A stretch of DNA of 45,733 nucleotides from a virus, in IMG/VR virus record IMGVR_UViG_3300032753_000055, positions 1 through 45,733 of that record; one strand, given 5' to 3'. Within the stretch, counting starts at the first letter, position 1; each line of letters opens with the position of its first letter. The position numbers and the translations under genes were made by a program. The notes beneath the pieces were generated by a model. It saw only the letters and a program-made list of their open reading frames with translations, was not told where the DNA came from and ran no database searches. Below are positions 25,669 to 34,375 of this stretch, one piece after another.

Positions 25669-26205
25669 GTAGTTAATTGCATTGTGTAAAAACTGTGTAT
25701 TATCTTTAAAGTTACCTAAACCTTGATTACACCCCCTGCAAAGCAAACCTCGTACCTTATGAGTAGTATGGCAATGGTCTACAGCAAGGTCTCGTACTTT
25801 TTGTGTACGATTATCAATATCTATCTCTGGACTACCGCAAATAGCACAAACATTATTTTGTTGTTTTTGCATTTCACGATATTGTTCTAAAGTAATATTA
25901 AATCTTTTTTTCAAGTCTTGTATTTTTTGTTTATCTCGATTATTTTTCATATATTCACGCATATAAGCGTTTCTAGATTCATAATCTTTAATAGATTGCT
26001 TTATAGGCATCCAATGAAAATTTGAAATAGAAAGAGGTTCAGTTTTTACAATTAAATGTAACCTATGATTTTCTTTTCTTTCGCCTACTTCACTAGTAAA
26101 CAATACAAAATCTTTTGCCCATGCTTCACACAGAATACCACGTCTTTTATAATGAGACCATGTGTTAAATAATGGATGTAATTCTTTACCTGACTTTTTA
26201 GACAT
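25651..26205 (-). CDS. Homing-type HNH endonuclease (endonuclease VII family)
   Basis: A 184-residue endonuclease placed right after the major capsid gene. The N-terminal half contains a KSGKELHPLFNTWSHYKRRG-type DNA-binding segment and a Lys-rich linker. The C-terminal half has CAICGSP, AVDHCHTTHKVRG and CRGCNQGLGNF, the endonuclease VII pattern. The ATG at 26205 has GGAG six bases upstream; a TTG 12 bases earlier is less likely. It is AT-rich and has a consensus promoter at each end. Confidence 0.88.
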   Translation of the reverse strand: MSKKSGKELHPLFNTWSHYKRRGILCEAWAKDFVLFTSEVGERKENHRLHLIVKTEPLSISNFHWMPIKQSIKDYESRNAYMREYMKNNRDKQKIQDLKKRFNITLEQYREMQKQQNNVCAICGSPEIDIDNRTQKVRDLAVDHCHTTHKVRGLLCRGCNQGLGNFKDNTQFLHNAINYLTDRQ

Positions 26206-26232
26206 TTCCTTCTCCAATTATTATAAAACCTT

Positions 26233-26261
26233 ATTATAACAAAAAGAGAAGGATTTGTCAA
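26233..26261 (-). promoter_or_regulatory. Consensus sigma70 promoter after the major capsid gene
   Basis: Minus strand TTGACA (26256-26261), 17-base spacer, TATAAT (26233-26238). The upstream sequence closely matches that of the promoter at 34922-34950: both contain AGCTTGACAAAT plus an AT-rich block. It drives the HNH gene and, by read-through, downstream structural genes. Confidence 0.75.
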
Positions 26262-26282
26262 GCTATATTTAAATCATAGCTT
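26260..26282. repeat. Inverted repeat abutting the -35 box
   Basis: AAGCTAT and ATAGCTT form a perfect 7-bp inverted repeat with a nine-base spacer (ATTTAAATC), overlapping the -35 edge of the minus-strand promoter. It may be an operator or UP-element. No T-run follows. Confidence 0.5.
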
Positions 26283-26293
26283 ATTTAAATGAC

Positions 26294-27208
26294 TCACGGG
26301 CCATTCACTCCGTAGACTGCTCTTGGGTCAGACCAACCAAAGCTGTAACGCTCATAGCCTTTAGCCTTAGCATTCATTGTGTCAAAATCATTGTCCTGAT
26401 CGAACATGATACCAACACGTTCATAGTACTTCATACCGTTCTGGATATTAGTACGTAGGAACCAAGCGTGGGGGCTTGTGAGGTAATGGTTCATAACGAT
26501 ACCTTCTGGAATGGCATTAGTTGCCTTCAGAACGTTGATATCATTGTTTGCAGTACCTGATTGGAACACAGACTTCAGAATGCGGTTAGCGTTGTACCAT
26601 TCTTGACGAGCTACAATCAAAGAACGTGGCATTACGTTAATCAACAAACCACGGTCGTTTTGGAAACCCATGATTGCTACAGTTGCATCTTCCAAAGAAG
26701 CTTCGGACAAGTCAACAGAAACAGTAGGGGTATTCGCCCATGTACCGCCAGAAGTATTAGGGTGAACTAATGAGCACAAAGGTTGAGCATCACCACCTGT
26801 GTAGGTAGCATTGAACGCACGGTTGTAAACGTTAGCACCAATATTTTCTTTGGTTTGACGGAAAGACATAGCGAGGGCAGCAGCACGACGCTTAGAAACT
26901 TGCTCATACAAATTGTCATCCAACTCTTCTTTAGTTACGATGTAACCAAGAGCGTATGCAACGTGTGTGTAGCGAGTTACGAAACCTTGAACTTCTGAGT
27001 CATACTGAACGCCTTGACCTTCAGACTTAACAGGAGCAAGACCGAATCCAGTTAACTGAACGTCTTCCTCGTAGTTTTGATGTGAAGTATCTTTGTCGAA
27101 CAAGTGGATGTACTCTTCAGGATGTTCGTCGTAAGTTTGACCCCACCATGCTTTAATACCAGGCCATAGGGCCTTTGGGTGAGTACCAGTTGTAATTACA
27201 CCAGCCAT
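26294..27208 (-). CDS. Major capsid protein
   Basis: A 304-residue protein of the type with WPGIKAWWGQTYDEHP at the N-terminus, NYEEDVQLTGFGLAP, RYTHVAYALGYIVTKEELDD in the middle, and GYERYSFGWSDPRAVYG at the end, the pattern of Mu gpT-like and related podovirus major head proteins with an inferred HK97 fold. It lies downstream of scaffold and decoration genes, as expected. Its stop is followed by an intergenic promoter. Confidence 0.88.
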   Translation of the reverse strand: MAGVITTGTHPKALWPGIKAWWGQTYDEHPEEYIHLFDKDTSHQNYEEDVQLTGFGLAPVKSEGQGVQYDSEVQGFVTRYTHVAYALGYIVTKEELDDNLYEQVSKRRAAALAMSFRQTKENIGANVYNRAFNATYTGGDAQPLCSLVHPNTSGGTWANTPTVSVDLSEASLEDATVAIMGFQNDRGLLINVMPRSLIVARQEWYNANRILKSVFQSGTANNDINVLKATNAIPEGIVMNHYLTSPHAWFLRTNIQNGMKYYERVGIMFDQDNDFDTMNAKAKGYERYSFGWSDPRAVYGVNGP

Positions 27209-27227
27209 TTTATATATCTCCTATTAA

Positions 27228-27830
27228 TTAAGCACCGAAGGCTTGTTTGTATTGGTGCTTATTAAACACAACCAATACGTTGTTATATGCACCAGGAACG
27301 TTGTTTGGCTCTTGGTAGAGACCTACAACTTGGAACATGGAAGCTGCGGTAGCTGAACTATCAGCAGTTACATAAGTAGCTGAGAAAGGTGAAGACTGTG
27401 ACAAAGTTGAAGTTTGGTCAGCAGTAATCGTTGGAACAGCAGTAGAACCAACTTTAGTATCAGCAGAAGCGTTAGCTTGTACTTGGAAAATAACGTTAGG
27501 GTCTGTTACAACATAAACATAAGTGTAAGAACCAGAAGATAAACCAATCCAGAGCTGACCTAAGTTAATGTTTGTGCCTTGCAAGCTTACGCCTGGATTA
27601 GCTACACGAATAGATACAATAACGCCCAAAGGAACGTCAGTTGCAGCAGCTTTAGTTACAAGAGCTACGCCATTTGCGTCATTACCAACAGCAGATTTTA
27701 CGATATCGCCAATAGCAAAAGTGTAAGAAGCAGTGTTAGCAATAGCGTAAAGAACGCCTTGCTCGTTAAAAGGTGCACCAGTAACTGTGCCTACTGGCGA
27801 CAATCCTGATACGGCATTTACGTTTGCCAT
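27228..27830 (-). CDS. Head decoration or stabilisation protein
   Basis: A 200-residue Ala/Val/Thr-rich beta protein (SPVGTVTGAPFNEQG, GDIVKSA, VVGLYQEPNNVPGAYNNVLVVF). The position just upstream of the major capsid gene and the composition fit a decoration protein. Its Shine-Dalgarno (AAGGAAAAAA) is strong, consistent with an abundant protein. No sequence family recognised with certainty. Confidence 0.65.
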   Translation of the reverse strand: MANVNAVSGLSPVGTVTGAPFNEQGVLYAIANTASYTFAIGDIVKSAVGNDANGVALVTKAAATDVPLGVIVSIRVANPGVSLQGTNINLGQLWIGLSSGSYTYVYVVTDPNVIFQVQANASADTKVGSTAVPTITADQTSTLSQSSPFSATYVTADSSATAASMFQVVGLYQEPNNVPGAYNNVLVVFNKHQYKQAFGA

Positions 27831-27852
27831 TTTTTTTCCTTAATTAGAAAGT

Positions 27853-28314
27853 TTAATATTTGATGCCAGCATTATAGAAACCAGAGGAATCAACACCAGG
27901 TGTCTTACCTTGTCTAATAGCCGCATCTGTTTTATCGTTACGTTCTTGTAATTGCTTTTGGTCTTCGTCAAACCATTCTTGTTTGATTTTCATCAAATAA
28001 GCGTACATTGGTTCGCCCTTCTCTCCAGCACCTACTAAGAATCTAACCTTATCTCCTAAATCAAGATTACGAGAAGTAACGTTCTCTGTAACCCCATCTA
28101 TCTCACTTGGGTGAACAAACTCATAACCGTTTTCAGTAGCATTCTGGATGCGCCCAGGAGTGTCGTTGAAAATGTGCATGTGGAAACCCTCAATCTGTTT
28201 CCCTACCTGCAGCTTGCCTTGAGTCCCATTGAATACGCCTTTTTTACGTTCACGAGGACGCTCTACCTTAGTAGACTCTACAGCAGCTTTTACTTCTTTT
28301 TTAATTTCAGTCAT
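27853..28314 (-). CDS. Hypothetical head-region protein
   Basis: A 153-residue protein. The N-terminus is basic and disordered (EVKAAVESTKVERPRERKKG); the middle includes GFHMHIFNDTPGRIQNATENGYEFV, a motif common in conserved phage head-gene-cluster proteins. It lies between scaffold and decoration genes. Role unknown. Confidence 0.65.
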   Translation of the reverse strand: MTEIKKEVKAAVESTKVERPRERKKGVFNGTQGKLQVGKQIEGFHMHIFNDTPGRIQNATENGYEFVHPSEIDGVTENVTSRNLDLGDKVRFLVGAGEKGEPMYAYLMKIKQEWFDEDQKQLQERNDKTDAAIRQGKTPGVDSSGFYNAGIKY

Positions 28315-28327
28315 GTTCTATTCTCCC

Positions 28328-29167
28328 TTATTCCCAATCGTATTCTGCGACATACTGCTCTTTAGTCATCAGACCTTGCTTAACAAATTTATCACAAGCT
28401 GCTTTAGCTTCCGCAGGTAAAGCGTTGTAAGATTTCTTGCCAGAACCTGTAGATGGTCTAGCTGTCCCGTTAGAGGAGCCTTCCATTGGATTCTGTACAC
28501 GCTTCTTACCAAACTTCTCTGGGAACATCGCTGTAAGCTCTTCGTCTAGTTTATCCAAGAAGGCTTGTCCATTAAGGTTAGGGTTCTCACGACGGAGTTC
28601 AACACCTAAACCATTAGCAACACCAGTCATTCTTGTATCTTTACCAAACCAGTCATTCTTCTCAACCCAGTTATTTAAAATAGGGTCTTGAGTAACTTGA
28701 GGAACTTCTTTAGCTTTATCTTCAGCATCTTTTAAGTCTTGTTTAGCTTCTAGACGTTGCTCTTTCAAGTCGTCCATTGCATCATCAATCGCTATTGCTC
28801 TATCGCCATCGCCTTGAGTGATTGCATCACGCTTAGCTTGCTTTAGTTGTTCTAATTGACCTTCCAAGTCTTTGGTCTTTCGCTCAAACTGTTGCTTCTG
28901 GTATTCACGAAACTCTTTAGCAGCTTCCCGTGCTTCTTCAGCAATCTTTTTGGCTTCACCTAATTCTTTAAGCAATTTCTCATTATTCTTACGAAGGATT
29001 GGCATAATTTCTTTGCCACGACGTACAAACGTCTCAGCATCAACCCAATCAGTCTCAGAGCCACGAAACTCTTCTGCTGCTACCCAACCCTGTGCCCGTG
29101 CTTCGGACTCGAACTGAGAGGCTTCTGGAGCTTCCTGTGGTGCTTCTTGTTGTAGTTCTTCGCTCAT
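28328..29167 (-). CDS. Scaffolding protein
   Basis: A 279-residue, very acidic and Glu/Gln/Lys-rich protein with a long coiled coil (about 55-150) and a basic C-terminus (KKRVQNPM onward). This is the usual make-up of capsid scaffolds, which guide procapsid assembly and then leave. Position between portal/GroES and capsid genes supports it. Confidence 0.8.
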   Translation of the reverse strand: MSEELQQEAPQEAPEASQFESEARAQGWVAAEEFRGSETDWVDAETFVRRGKEIMPILRKNNEKLLKELGEAKKIAEEAREAAKEFREYQKQQFERKTKDLEGQLEQLKQAKRDAITQGDGDRAIAIDDAMDDLKEQRLEAKQDLKDAEDKAKEVPQVTQDPILNNWVEKNDWFGKDTRMTGVANGLGVELRRENPNLNGQAFLDKLDEELTAMFPEKFGKKRVQNPMEGSSNGTARPSTGSGKKSYNALPAEAKAACDKFVKQGLMTKEQYVAEYDWE

Positions 29168-29178
29168 TATTTAATCCC

Positions 29179-29559
29179 TTATTTTCCATGTTTACTAATT
29201 GCTTTACACCACCATCTAAGCTCATCGTCTGACATATTAGATTTCATTCTATTTACAATAGAGCATACTAGTTGTATGTTTTCTCTAACATAAGGACCAC
29301 CTGCTTCAATACGGTCAATAGAAATGTTTGTTTTAACTTTTCCTTGTCCTCTAATGTAAGTAAGTTTTATTCCTGTTAAAGCACATTTACCTTCTTGCTC
29401 TTCATAGATTTCTAATAACATCTCATACGTTAATTCTTTTCTGGTCTTGTATTGCCATATTAAATGCTTTAAATGGTCTTTTAACGTCCAATTTTTAGAA
29501 CGATTCATGTGGTAGTCTTTTTTACCCCATACACGTTTTTGTTCTAAAGTTTGAGCCAT
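29179..29559 (-). CDS. Homing-type HNH endonuclease
   Basis: A 126-residue endonuclease with KCALTGIKLTYIRG, ISIDRIEAGGPYVRENIQLVC and IVNRMKSNMSDDEL, the single-HNH pattern seen in small phage endonucleases. The start overlaps the GroES gene stop (TAATG), and AAGGG in its stop region is the ribosome site of the scaffold gene. AT-rich DNA. Mobile by inference. Confidence 0.85.
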   Translation of the reverse strand: MAQTLEQKRVWGKKDYHMNRSKNWTLKDHLKHLIWQYKTRKELTYEMLLEIYEEQEGKCALTGIKLTYIRGQGKVKTNISIDRIEAGGPYVRENIQLVCSIVNRMKSNMSDDELRWWCKAISKHGK

Positions 29560-29900
29560 TAATTAATACCACGAAGCAAATGTGGGTCAACTAAGCCCAT
29601 ATCGTCGTCTAACTTGGCTACGAGGTCTGCATAATTAATCATGCGATAGTCTTTGCCGTTTTTACCTTTGTACATCAAACCAGCGTATTTAGCGAAAGCT
29701 ACCTTCATCCCTGGCGATACAATGTCTGCTGGGACTTCTTCACCTAAAGCAATAATCATGCCTGTAGTGTTTGCAAGTTGTTCACGTTCACTGGTCTCAT
29801 CTGAAGATACAATAATTCCACTAGCTGTCTTATTCTCTACTACTAAAGGCTGAATAAGAACCCTGTCAAAGATAGGGGTGATACCTGTCGCATTAGACAT
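29559..29900 (-). CDS. GroES-like co-chaperonin
   Basis: A 113-residue Cpn10 protein. Conserved features are PIFDRVLIQPL at the N-terminus, the mobile loop ENKTASGIIVSS with its hydrophobic GIIV that docks into GroEL, and MKVAFAKYAGLMYKGKNGKDY. The C-terminal extension of about 15 residues is longer than bacterial GroES. As with T4 gp31, it probably pairs with host GroEL to fold the capsid protein. It lies between portal-region and scaffold genes. Confidence 0.9.
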   Translation of the reverse strand: MSNATGITPIFDRVLIQPLVVENKTASGIIVSSDETSEREQLANTTGMIIALGEEVPADIVSPGMKVAFAKYAGLMYKGKNGKDYRMINYADLVAKLDDDMGLVDPHLLRGIN

Positions 29901-30120
29901 CCTTTTTCTCCGTTACTGAATTCATCAACTCGTTATAATCTAAAGCTAGAATTGCTGTACATGCTGCTGCTCGTCCTCTGATACTCGCATCATCTTCGGT
30001 TCCTGCTAACAACATCTCTTTAAGCCACTCTCTGTCATTGTGTATTGCCTTCATAAAGGCTTGAGTTACACGACTAGCTTTCCATTCATTAAATTCCTGC
30101 TCTGTTACTACTATTGCCAT
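29893..30120 (-). CDS. Hypothetical protein next to portal
   Basis: A 75-residue helical protein (MAIVVTEQEFNEWKASR...). The ATG at 30120 is preceded by GGAGGAAG, so I reject a longer upstream start. It is 19 bases after the portal stop and overlaps GroES by eight bases. Small conserved proteins of this sort often follow phage portals; function unknown. Confidence 0.65.
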   Translation of the reverse strand: MAIVVTEQEFNEWKASRVTQAFMKAIHNDREWLKEMLLAGTEDDASIRGRAAACTAILALDYNELMNSVTEKKDV

Positions 30121-30139
30121 TACTTCCTCCTTGTTAAAC

Positions 30140-32182
30140 CTATTCTGGTGCTGCTTCTCCCTCTGCTGGTGCAGGTTGAGACATTTCATTCATGTGCTTC
30201 TCAAGGTCCATCATAGTTTTGAGAGCAGTTTGAATTCCTTCATTCTTAGCTTTAGCTGCTCCGATTTGAGCATCTAGCATTGCAATATCTTGACCGTGTC
30301 TAATACCACCAGCTTGCTCTACAGCAAGGATAGCATCAGCTTCTAACTTGTGAATCTTAGCTTGATTGATTTCAACGTCTTTCATCATCTTCATCATTCC
30401 AAGCTTAAACTGCATTTGCATGTCAGCTTGTTTAGCTTGTTGCTTCATCATTTCGATTTGTACCTTCTCAGATGGTCCTGGCTTAATAGCGTTAGGTCCT
30501 TTAGGGTCTGGAAGAAGTTGGTCGATGTTATTTACCTTCATTGCTTTGAGGTACGTCTTCTGAGCTTCGTACATACTCATGCCAGGAGTGGTAGAAGCTA
30601 ATTGAAGCACTGCTTGAGCTTGTTGAATACGTTGTGTATCAGAAACAATGTTAGGGTCTGCTGCAGGGCGTACGTCAGATACAGGACCTGAGAAGTCGTC
30701 AGCGTCGATGAAGTTTTGACCTTGATCGCTGTTGTAATCTTCAATACCTTGAAGGTACAGTTGATTCAAACGATACAACTTACGGAACTCATCTTTAAGA
30801 CTACGGTAGGTACGTTTAAAGATACCAGAGAAAATCTTCATTCCCTGTTCAGCCATCGTCCTTGTAGTTTCAGCAGCAGTATTCTGACCTGGATTCTGGC
30901 CTGACAAAATGTCAACAGAACCACCAATACGCTCACCGTAATTAATAAGCATACTGAGCAAAGTAAACAGAACTTGAGAAGGCTCACGCACTGGGAGAGG
31001 CATGATACCTTTACGGAGGTCATCACCAGTTGTATCGACATGTTTCCACTCTAAAGGTGCGAAGTTGTAGTTTCCACCTCGGAGCTTGATACCACGGGAC
31101 AAGAAACCACCTGCTGTATTGGCCATTGTGCCTGTGTCAATAAGCTGGTTGAGAAGGGTATCGATACTCTGATTAAGTGGTCCAAGAAGACTTCCGAAAC
31201 CGAGGTCATAAAAGCCACCATCAGGTGAGGGAATGAAAGGGAATTTAGTAAAGTATGTTTCTGCTTTGATGGAAAGAACATTGCCTTTATTGTCTCTTTC
31301 AATAGAAGTTTCAAAGTAACGGGCTACAATACGCAGCACTTGTTTGGTATCACGACGCATCCAGATGATGTACGGCTCAGCATAACCATCTCCATCAAAG
31401 TCAATGAAGGTATGCTGTTCAAGAATCTCGTAAGGGGTAGAGTCATCTACTGAGTCAGGGGCAGACATGCCTTGTGCTTTGTTCTGAGCCAAAGTCATGT
31501 TTGACTGAGGAACAGCAGCAGGGCCAGCTTCAGTCATTTCGCACCACAAACCACGAGCTACACGCTCATAGATGTCGTTTTTAGAAAGGTATTGAATTTG
31601 AGTAATACGTGGGGACGTATCTAAATGCTTAGTCCAGTAGTTGACAACAAAGTCTTTAGCAAGGATATGCTCAGAGATGTTGTACTTACAAATAGGGTCA
31701 AAGTAAGATTTTTTAAAAGCACACCCAACGATAGGCTGAGAAATAAGAACTCTATCCATCTCAGATTCCCAAGTAGTATCTTGTTCAAGAATCTGGTAGG
31801 ACATAAATTGACTTACACGATGGGCACGTGCATCTTTAGCACCTGTAGGGTCGTCTCCAATTACACGACACTGAACAGGGGTTTCCCCATTGATAAGTAC
31901 AGGATAACTGCGAGCATGAAACTGCAAAGCAGCAATAGTGATAAGTGGAAATTTGACATTTGAAGCTCCAGGCCAAGGGAAAGACTTAGCTTCAGCAACT
32001 TGCAAAGCAAGCTTCATAGCTTCTTCAGTACGTTTTTCCCAAGCAGAACGAGACTCCAAGTCAGCCTGGAATCCCTTGTAGACGTTATAGCTAATCGTAT
32101 TGAGAGTATCTGCATCCAATATCTCAGCGATGTTTGGAAGGGAGACAATCTCGTCTAGGTTAAGTTCAGTATTTAGTTTCAA
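30140..32182 (-). CDS. Portal protein (head-tail connector)
   Basis: A 680-residue portal. Recognisable blocks are SFPWPGASNVKFPLI, the central YEILEQHTFIDFDGDGYAEPYI, GSLLGPLNQSIDTLLNQLIDTG, and a Gln/Met/Lys-rich helical C-terminus as in podovirus barrels. The first codon is TTG, overlapping the HNH stop; no in-frame ATG lies nearby, and AAGGG from the HNH 3' end is the ribosome site. Dodecameric ring at the packaging vertex, docking terminase and tail. Confidence 0.88.
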   Translation of the reverse strand: MKLNTELNLDEIVSLPNIAEILDADTLNTISYNVYKGFQADLESRSAWEKRTEEAMKLALQVAEAKSFPWPGASNVKFPLITIAALQFHARSYPVLINGETPVQCRVIGDDPTGAKDARAHRVSQFMSYQILEQDTTWESEMDRVLISQPIVGCAFKKSYFDPICKYNISEHILAKDFVVNYWTKHLDTSPRITQIQYLSKNDIYERVARGLWCEMTEAGPAAVPQSNMTLAQNKAQGMSAPDSVDDSTPYEILEQHTFIDFDGDGYAEPYIIWMRRDTKQVLRIVARYFETSIERDNKGNVLSIKAETYFTKFPFIPSPDGGFYDLGFGSLLGPLNQSIDTLLNQLIDTGTMANTAGGFLSRGIKLRGGNYNFAPLEWKHVDTTGDDLRKGIMPLPVREPSQVLFTLLSMLINYGERIGGSVDILSGQNPGQNTAAETTRTMAEQGMKIFSGIFKRTYRSLKDEFRKLYRLNQLYLQGIEDYNSDQGQNFIDADDFSGPVSDVRPAADPNIVSDTQRIQQAQAVLQLASTTPGMSMYEAQKTYLKAMKVNNIDQLLPDPKGPNAIKPGPSEKVQIEMMKQQAKQADMQMQFKLGMMKMMKDVEINQAKIHKLEADAILAVEQAGGIRHGQDIAMLDAQIGAAKAKNEGIQTALKTMMDLEKHMNEMSQPAPAEGEAAPE

Positions 32183-32610
32183 AATTTATTACCCTTGGAA
32201 AGGTTTTCTTTAGCAGGAATAACTCGCAAGTTGTATTCAACGTGGAGACCACAAACATTTTTACCTTGTAACGGAACAATGTGGTCAACATGCCAAGTAT
32301 CTTCTGTATATTTATTAAACATTACAGCTAACTGATACTTAGCTTGTATAGCTGTTAAATTAGCCCAACTAGGGGTTGCATTTAATTGTGTAGCTCTGTA
32401 CTTATAAGTTAAAGCGTTTTTAACGCCTCTGTTTCTTTTATCCCACGCACGGTTTTTAGCATTTACTTTAGTGCGATTATTAATAGCCCACTCTTTGTCT
32501 TCTGCTGCTTTGCAAGAAATACAACGTGACCTGTAGCCAGACTTTGTTCTAGAGTTTTTAGGAAAAGAACTTAATTCTAACATGTTTTTACATTTAGTAC
32601 AAGTCTTCAA
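32179..32610 (-). CDS. Homing-type HNH endonuclease
   Basis: A 143-residue endonuclease with CTKCKNM and CISC zinc pairs and a catalytic end WHVDHIVPLQGKNVCGLH and NLRVIPAKENLSKGN, almost the same as the C-terminus of the HNH at 23568-24116. The start is TTG, one base after the terminase stop. The stop overlaps the portal start. It separates large terminase from portal, normally adjacent genes. Confidence 0.87.
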   Translation of the reverse strand: MKTCTKCKNMLELSSFPKNSRTKSGYRSRCISCKAAEDKEWAINNRTKVNAKNRAWDKRNRGVKNALTYKYRATQLNATPSWANLTAIQAKYQLAVMFNKYTEDTWHVDHIVPLQGKNVCGLHVEYNLRVIPAKENLSKGNKF

Positions 32611-32611
32611 A

Positions 32612-34129
32612 CTAATATCCAGTCACTTGATTTCGTCCTGTTAAATCGTATCCTGCTTCGTGTAAGGCAACCCTAAATTCTTCTTCGTCGACTTCACTTT
32701 GAGTTGCAGCTACTTGCATCTGGTTCAAGAGTAACCCAATGTAGGCCCAAGCATCAACCTGGTCATCGTGTCTATCTCTCGGGAACCGCAACAGCTCATC
32801 TTCAAATGTTTGATACCAATCAGCAGAACTGTCAAACTTCACGGCTCCTGCTCTCATACGAGCTTGCATTGACCTTGCACGACTCAACTTATCACCTGAA
32901 GGCTTGAGTAACACCAGGTTAATAAAAGTGTCCTGCTTCATCATTGCTTCGTTAAGGTATGGTCCTATAGACTTCTGGATTGTACCTGCCTCGATTCCAA
33001 ACAATTCAGGGTTGTAAGTTCGCTGGAGGGCAAGGATAGTTTCTACAATCTGCATCGCATCCATTCGGTCACGAACGATGTTCACACACTGCAAGTGCTG
33101 ATTCTCGTCCATCCCTGCCACAGCAAAAACACTGTAATCACTATGTTGTCGTTGACTAATAGCTAAGTCACAAGCAATGTAGTAATTTAAATTCTTTTTT
33201 CTATCTTCTTCTTTAAGTGGTGCAAAATCACTCTTTTTAAAGAATCCGTTAGCATCATCAAGAGGAACGTTCAACATCTCTTGAGAATATACGTCTGCTA
33301 AACCTTGTGCGACGTATTGAGCTTTACGCTCTTCTAAAGCTTTCTTGTTCCATCTGTCAGGCCACAAGATGTATTTAAAGTCATCAGAGTGTGCTCTGTA
33401 CTTAATGGATAACCAAGAAGTCTTGTAATTCGTATACTGTCTTAAATCTTCAGTAATTAAGTTCTTTAAAGCTTTAGTACCTAGTGATGCTAATTGGGAC
33501 TCAGGCATCAACCTTTCAAGAAGGGAATCTAAGTGCAAAATAGTACCAACTATGCGAATCTTGCCTGTAACTGACAGGGCAGGGATAAGAGCAGAGTAAA
33601 ACCAACGTCTTAACTTCTCTCTTCTATCCTTATTAAGAACCTGTTCATCAGATTCCATATCATCACAGATAATTAAGTCTGGACGTTTATTCAACCACTT
33701 TAAACCACGAAGCTTTTGTTCAGAACCTTTAGCCTGAATACGGAATGTGTGTCCGTCTTCGAATTTACCTATTATATCATCTTCTGTTTGTTTTGTCAAC
33801 TCAATGTTGCCAAATAAACCATGTATATCGTCATTATCCCTAAGTTCTTTGATGATGTCACCTAAGAACAGCCCAGCTTGTGAAAAGCTGTCTGAGACAA
33901 TCAAGACATACTTAGACCTACGAAACAGCACTTCAGCAAGACAATAAGTATAAGTAACAGCAGTAGACTTCCCGTGGCCTCGAGGGGCAGCAATAGCTAC
34001 GAACTTGTCTTTGCTACAACATAGCTCCCAAAGCTCTCTATGGAACTCAGGGGTCTGCGTAGCTGAGTCAAAGTTCTTGACCAGGCAGGCATTACTAAAA
34101 CCCTCTATGACTTCGCTAGTGAGTTCCAC
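32612..34129 (-). CDS. terL: Large terminase subunit
   Basis: A 505-residue packaging motor. The ATPase has Walker A APRGHGKST (residues 48-56), Walker B LIICDDME (about 150) and a VGTIL coupling motif. The RNase H-fold nuclease shows ACDLAIS, FGIEAG and HDDQVDAW. The start is GTG; no ATG lies in the first 100 residues. A consensus promoter is buried in codons for ELTKQTEDDII (33771-33799). Confidence 0.95.
   Translation of the reverse strand: MELTSEVIEGFSNACLVKNFDSATQTPEFHRELWELCCSKDKFVAIAAPRGHGKSTAVTYTYCLAEVLFRRSKYVLIVSDSFSQAGLFLGDIIKELRDNDDIHGLFGNIELTKQTEDDIIGKFEDGHTFRIQAKGSEQKLRGLKWLNKRPDLIICDDMESDEQVLNKDRREKLRRWFYSALIPALSVTGKIRIVGTILHLDSLLERLMPESQLASLGTKALKNLITEDLRQYTNYKTSWLSIKYRAHSDDFKYILWPDRWNKKALEERKAQYVAQGLADVYSQEMLNVPLDDANGFFKKSDFAPLKEEDRKKNLNYYIACDLAISQRQHSDYSVFAVAGMDENQHLQCVNIVRDRMDAMQIVETILALQRTYNPELFGIEAGTIQKSIGPYLNEAMMKQDTFINLVLLKPSGDKLSRARSMQARMRAGAVKFDSSADWYQTFEDELLRFPRDRHDDQVDAWAYIGLLLNQMQVAATQSEVDEEEFRVALHEAGYDLTGRNQVTGY
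33771..33799 (-). promoter_or_regulatory. Consensus sigma70 promoter inside the large terminase gene
   Basis: Minus strand TTGACA (33794-33799), 17-base spacer, TATAAT (33771-33776), all within terL coding sequence. If used, it would transcribe the portal and later genes independently of the terminase start. A perfect match can arise by chance but is unlikely in one gene of this size. Confidence 0.55.
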
Positions 34130-34132
34130 TGA

Positions 34133-34375
34133 TTACTTGTTACCCTTTTTACGGTTAGTGGCTTTACTCACTACACGTAGGTTACTCTTTGCTGTGCTAC
34201 CGCCTTTGCTTAAAGGTTTCTTATGGTCTACTTCTTTACCGTCACCTTTAGAGACTTTACCTGCTGAAGCCATTGTAGCTCTTGCGGTATTGCGAGCAGC
34301 TCTGTTTTTCTTTTGTTCTGCTGTACCGTGGTAGTCAGCATATTCTTTTTTGTAGTCACGAACTTTACGAGGCAT
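34133..34375 (-). CDS. Small HNH protein of the terminase locus
   Basis: An 80-residue basic protein with GKEVDHKKPLSKGG and SNLRVVSKATNRKKG, the DH...N pattern of small HNH nucleases often encoded next to terminase, where HK97 gp74-like proteins assist packaging. Start ATG at 34375 is within the end of the small terminase gene. Unlike the other HNH genes it may be a resident packaging factor. Confidence 0.7.
   Translation of the reverse strand: MPRKVRDYKKEYADYHGTAEQKKNRAARNTARATMASAGKVSKGDGKEVDHKKPLSKGGSTAKSNLRVVSKATNRKKGNK

Noticed and set aside
30121-30189. Upstream start for the protein next to portal
   Set aside because: GGAGGAAG directly precedes the ATG at 30120, and the extension overlaps the portal gene end.
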